In this document: positions 59,946 to 64,000 of the stretch, piece after piece | How positions within the stretch are numbered: the first letter of the stretch is position 1 | Layout: every line of letters begins with the position of its first letter | NCBI RefSeq assembly: GCF_017591425.1 | Contig: NW_024466218.1 | Coordinates: 8,734,001 to 8,798,000 of the forward strand | Direction: 5' to 3' | Origin: Ochotona curzoniae | Lineage: Eukaryota; Chordata; Mammalia; Lagomorpha; Ochotonidae | DNA: 64,000 bases | Notes under the pieces: generated by a model | What the model was told of the DNA's origin: nothing | What the model saw: the letters and a program-made list of their open reading frames with translations, nothing else | Database searches by the model: none | Translations under genes and position numbers: made by a program

Positions 59946-60330
59946 GCGCCCTCCTCCTCCCGGCAGCCCGACGGGCTCGGCTCGGCGGCGGCGGCTCCCC
60001 CGGCCTTGGCCGGCGGCACCGGAGGCTCCACTCTCTCCGTAAGCTTTAGCTCTCGCTCCCCCGTCCGACCGCTCGGGCGCCCTGCAGCCGCGCGTTCCAC
60101 TCTTTCCCTGTCCCGGGCCCTTCCCGCCGCCCAGGGTTGACCGGAGAACTCGGGGATATTTTCTCGGGAGCGCCGGCGTCCCGCGCCCCTCTCCCTCCTT
60201 ACCCCTGCGATGAGTGGCTGATGCGACCCCACCTACTACCCCAGACCAACTGGGGCTTTCCCTCTTGGTGCCGGATTCCCGGGACTTTCTGCAGGTGGTC
60301 CGGAGAGTCCGGGGAGGGGGTGCCCATGAG

Positions 60331-61046
60331 CCTGGGAAATGTGTGCATGGAAACTTTGGAACCCTACATAGCTGAAAGTTACTTGCACCAAGCATAAAGA
60401 AGAGGTACCCAGTAGCAGCAAGGCGTAAGGTAGGCAAGGCTTACGCGAAGGAAGGCAACATTCCTTTCGCTAGCCCCCGAGTTGTAAGCAGGAACTGCCG
60501 GAGTGGCTGAAGGTGAGGCCTTCCACAGCCACGGCTAGCCCAACGGTGAGGCAGAATAGGATACTACCGGGAGGACCGTCAGCTGTCTTCACATGCGTTT
60601 TCGGCTAAGCTCGCTTGCAAGTGTGGCAAGTTGGAACCGTTGCTTCTGTCCACACTAAAGACACGTAGGCAATTTTACAAGATTGCACCAGCCACAGAAG
60701 GCCAACCCACCACTCCAGCCCCCAGGTTTCTTTCCATAATAAATCTGTTTTCCGCAATATTTTACATGGCCTACTCCCTGTGGCCAGAGCTCAGTCAGAC
60801 TCTAAAGGTGTCTGGGGGATAATTGTTTCTCCAACCATGCCTAACTTTCATGTGCTAATCTATATTAAAACACACACACATACGGTGTTAACTGGGCTGA
60901 GCTGAAAAGCTTGTGTGCCAGCTCTGTCTGCCACATACAGTTGGTGTTCAGAGTTTGATCAGGCAAAACAAGCACCTGGTTGCTGCGCTAACCCACAGGC
61001 CCCCAGGTCATCCCATGCCAACAGGTAGCCTACCTTAAAAGGTGTT
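60331..61046. other. Upstream flank of the CpG island
   Basis: Intergenic by inference. It contains two adjacent hairpin-forming stretches at 60423-60470 (see findings) and a short AC run near 60870. No exon or repeat family recognised. Confidence 0.5.
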
Positions 61047-61370
61047 GTGCCAGGCACCAGTGCGGTGGCTGGTTAATCCTCCACCTACAAGCGCTGGCAT
61101 CCCTTGTAGGCACCGATTTTTGTCGCGATTTCTACCCTGGCTGCTCCACTTCCTATTCTGTTCCCTGCTTGTGGGCTGAGAAAGCCTTGATACCCTGCAC
61201 CTGTGTGGGAGACCTGGAAGAAGTTCCTGGCTTCTGGCTTAGGATCAGCTCAACTCCAGCTGTTGTGGCTATTTGGGGAGAGAACAGCAGATGGAAGATC
61301 TTCCTGGCTATCTCTCTCTCCGAAAAAAAAAAATCTGTCTTTCAAATCAAAATAAATATAACTTTTAAAA
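61047..61370 (+). mobile_element. C-type SINE upstream of the gene
   Basis: 'ccaggcaccagtgcggtggctgg', 'ctgcttgtgggctgagaaagcc', 'ctgcacctgtgtgggagacctgg', 'tttcaaatcaaaataaat', with an A run inside the 3' part. The nearest mobile element upstream of the promoter. Confidence 0.87.
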
Positions 61371-62410
61371 AGAAGAAGGAAAAAAGGTCTGTGTCAATGA
61401 AAAAAAAAAACCATTCCATTTCCACTTGCAGAAAATAAAAAGTTCTTTTACACTCAGCCTGTTGGTTATCTCACTTAAAAGCATGCATGATCATTTTCAC
61501 AAAAATTCTGAAGTTTGACCTTTGTAGTGTTCACATTAATTTTTGAAGAAGTCTTGAAAAGAGGGGGTTGGAATTATTTTAGTACTATATATTTTTAGCT
61601 GGGAGTCACAGGCCCATAAAGTTTTGAGATTTGCTTGCTTGAAGAAGAATGTTTCGAAATTACCAAGGGCTAAGTGCCAGCTATTTCCCCCCCTAAATGA
61701 TCCTTTCTGGAAATGAAACTCAGATTTCCAACATGACGTCTAAGGAAACATCTAAGCTTGGATAGGGTCAGGGGTCCTTCCAACCAGCAAGTTGATCCTA
61801 AATCTGGATGTGGTAGGTTGATTGAAAAAAATAACTTGCTGCTGTATTATATCCTCTTTAAAAGCTTCAGGGAACATGAAAAGTAATTCCCTGTCACAGA
61901 AGATTTGGTGACTTATGACCTAAGGACAAGATAAAAAGAAAGAAGATTAATGTAATCAACTCTGTTTAAATCAATAAAGGACTTACATTAGGTTTGCTCT
62001 TATTGCTGAGCTTGCAAAACAGGTCTGGTTTCCATGTTGAGCATGAAAGGGAAGAAATGAACAGCAACCTCGTGGTTTCACAGCCTAAAGGAGGTTTTAG
62101 GGAAAGATCTTAAAGACAGAGTTTGGGTTAAGCTGTGAAAACCATCAGCTGAGAAGGGCTGTCTTTCAGTCTGGCTGAGCTCACTTCCAGATATGTGTTT
62201 ATTCAGATTGCTGGATCCTGGCAAGCCATATATGTAGACCATCACAGTTGGGCACGGGGGCAAAACTTACAGAATTTTAAAGTTTATGAAAAAGGAATGT
62301 TCAGGGAAAGTGTTCTGTGAGGTGAAATTTGATGCCCTGTTTCATACAGTACACCTTTAGAAATAGATTTGTGAGGGGAGTCATATTAAGGTGATTAAAA
62401 ATATTGACTC
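61371..62410. other. Single-copy intergenic DNA
   Basis: About 1 kb, AT-rich; nothing recognised on either strand. Confidence 0.5.
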
Positions 62411-62675
62411 CAGGGGCTAGCATTGTGTAGCCTGTATTGCCAGCACCCCATATGGGTGCCATGCTGCTTTACTTCCAATCCTGCGCCTTGGTAATGTGCC
62501 TGGGAGAGCAGCAGAGGATGGTCCAAATGCTTCTGCCACTGAAATCAAGATGGAACTCCAGGTTCTTGACTTCAGCTTGGCCCAGCCATGGACATTGCAG
62601 CCATCAGCAAATGAAAAATCTTTCTGTGTGTTCTCTTTTGTTGTAATTCTCTCTTCCAAATAAATAAGTAAAACT
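62411..62675 (+). mobile_element. C-type SINE, diverged
   Basis: 'ggggctagcattgtgtagcc', 'cagcaccccatatgggtgcc', 'aatgtgcctgggagagcagcagagg', 'ttccaaataaataagtaaaac'. Confidence 0.82.
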
Positions 62676-63559
62676 TTGAAAAGCATATAAATTCCTGATC
62701 CTGATGGCTGACGTTTGATTAGTTAGTGGCTCTGCTTCTGTTTAGTCTGAAGAAACTTGTTGCTTTCTCCTCTGAGAAATGAGGATAACAGCAGTGCTCA
62801 TCTCTTAAGATTAATGGGCGAAGGTGATCAAATGCTCTACATTGAGCTCATGGACCCTTGTCTGTTATACCAGAAATGCTATGCAAGGACTTGCCATGAT
62901 AAGATAAAGCACTATGTGGCTTTGAAGAGGCAAATTGTGACAGAGGAAGAAATAAATGCAGATGCAAGGAAATGATAGATTTGGGAGAAAATGGCTATTT
63001 CAGCGTAGGAGTAGAGGAACATTTCTCAAGTGGGACTCTTGGCTGTAAGACTTCACACGTCTAGAGACTGTGGGGTTAACTTACTTCACAGTGCACCATC
63101 CTGTACTCAACAGATCTAGGTAGTTCAAATGCTGATTCCAAAAGAATCTAATGCTATTAATAAACTTAGAGGTGAAGTAGGCCTGCAATATTGAAGAACT
63201 CCTATGATAGACACCAGTTTCCTAGTTGTGAATGTATTATTTATACATAACTTGTTCATGCTCTGCCGTATCAACTTTGCCAGATAAAAATAATACATGT
63301 TGCTTTTCTTTCCATCACAGTGTCCTGGGTCACATAATTCTCCATCAGTCAAACGTGTTATCAAAGTTCACAGCCCCTAATGGTTGTCTGGGCCTCCAGC
63401 TTCTTCTTCCTCCTCCTCCTCTCCTATTTTTCAGTTATTTGCCATGCTGTGGACAGAATTAATACACAGTTCGTGCCCTTGCTAAAACCATGTACAGTAT
63501 GTGTATTTGCACTGGCTGTGGAATAAAGTGCAATGCTCTCTTATGGCCTGAAAGGCTCT
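62676..63559. other. Intergenic DNA, possible MIR trace
   Basis: 62750-62830 ('tgagaaatgaggataacagc') has the look of a decayed MIR. The rest shows nothing recognised. Confidence 0.4.
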
Positions 63560-63985
63560 TTCCATGTGTGCTTTAGTCCGCCTTCTCAGCCTCATCACTA
63601 TATCCAATCTTAAACACCCTGTGATCCAGTGCCACTGCATTCTTACAGAGGCCTAAATATGCCAGGTTGATGCGATATCCTTTCAGGGATTCTCTCAGAT
63701 TGCAATACCCTTTTCCTTTCGTCTTATCATGAAAAACTCTCACTCAGCTCCAACTTCTTGCATTTCCTAAAGTCCTGTATCTCTTCCTCAAGGGTAGTCC
63801 TTGTTCTAACTAGTGCACCTGGCCATACCATCATTTAATGTGCTAATTGGGTTATGACTTATGATCTATGTTATGTTGCTTTCCCTAATTTTAGTCACCT
63901 CTGTTTCTGCAGCTCCTGTAGCATGCCTAGTACAGGGAAAGTGCTCAGTTAATGTTTGTCAAATTGTGTAATCAATTGACTGAAT
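63560..63985 (+). mobile_element. L2 LINE relic, 3' end
   Basis: Ends with 'cctagtacagggaaagtgctc', 'agttaatgtttgtcaaatt' and 'caattgactgaat', the usual L2 3' terminus, preceded by L2-like 'gccactgcattcttacagaggcc'. Confidence 0.65.
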
Positions 63986-64000
63986 AATCTTCCTACTCCA

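Larger units (their letters stand above)
59090..60330. promoter_or_regulatory. GAREM1: CpG island spanning GAREM1 promoter and exon 1
   Basis: The only sustained CpG-dense, GC-rich segment in 64 kb. Both flanks are AT-rich and CpG-poor, so the contrast is obvious by eye. It covers the exon 1 coding start, the whole 5' leader and several hundred bases upstream, as for a broadly expressed gene with a TATA-less promoter. The long overlapping ORFs on both strands here are caused by GC richness (few stop codons) and are not genes, except the short exon 1 CDS. Confidence 0.93.

Noticed and set aside
59167..60140. Several long plus-strand ORFs (up to 230 codons) in the CpG island
   Set aside because: Antisense shadows of GC-rich DNA: arginine-, alanine- and proline-rich with no recognisable domain. 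They overlap the GAREM1 exon.
59774..60437. Minus-strand ORFs of 152 and 193 codons upstream of the leader
   Set aside because: Low-complexity glycine/arginine-rich frames in GC-rich promoter DNA with no similarity I recognise. They extend beyond the likely transcription start.

Overview
The window is nuclear DNA from a placental mammal, almost certainly a lagomorph and most likely a pika (Ochotona). This rests on dozens of copies of a tRNA-derived C-type SINE (head with pol III A and B boxes, body 'tccctgcttgtggcctgggaaagcag', tail 'ctttccaataaaaataaat') and on L1 copies with a lagomorph-like 3' end. The species call is inference from these repeats.

There is one gene I can support. A CpG island at about 59.1-60.3 kb holds the first exon of GAREM1 (GRB2-associated regulator of MAPK1) on the minus strand. 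The coding part runs from the ATG at 59390 to a consensus splice donor after 59270 and encodes 40 residues plus one base of the next codon. The 5' leader lies above it (59391 to about 59870) and carries two upstream ORFs, a (CAG)6 run and a stop-free extension in the CDS frame. Everything to the left (1-59269) reads as intron 1. I found no trace of exon 2, but an exon of 100-150 bp could be missed by eye. The segment from about 60.3 kb to the end is upstream intergenic DNA.

The intron is repeat-rich: more than 30 SINEs on both strands, several with clean target-site duplications and several nested; old L1 fragments at 13.7-18.8, 28.1-29.2 and 44.9-47.3 kb; two MaLR LTRs; MIR and L2 relics; one probable hAT-type element; and microsatellites. 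The best-resolved mobile element is an L1 insertion at 34546-36238 with a 5' inversion (twin priming) and a 14-bp duplication. The remaining stretches are single-copy AT-rich intron; two of them (about 12.0-12.25 and 31.9-32.3 kb) look like candidate conserved noncoding elements.

I see no evidence for a new multi-gene system. The most unusual structures are the 57.43-57.48 kb forward/inverted/forward repeat that looks like a template-switch product, an unclassified repeat present at 44.1 and 46.2 kb, and the upstream-ORF-bearing GAREM1 leader. All open reading frames other than exon 1 appear to be chance or repeat-derived.
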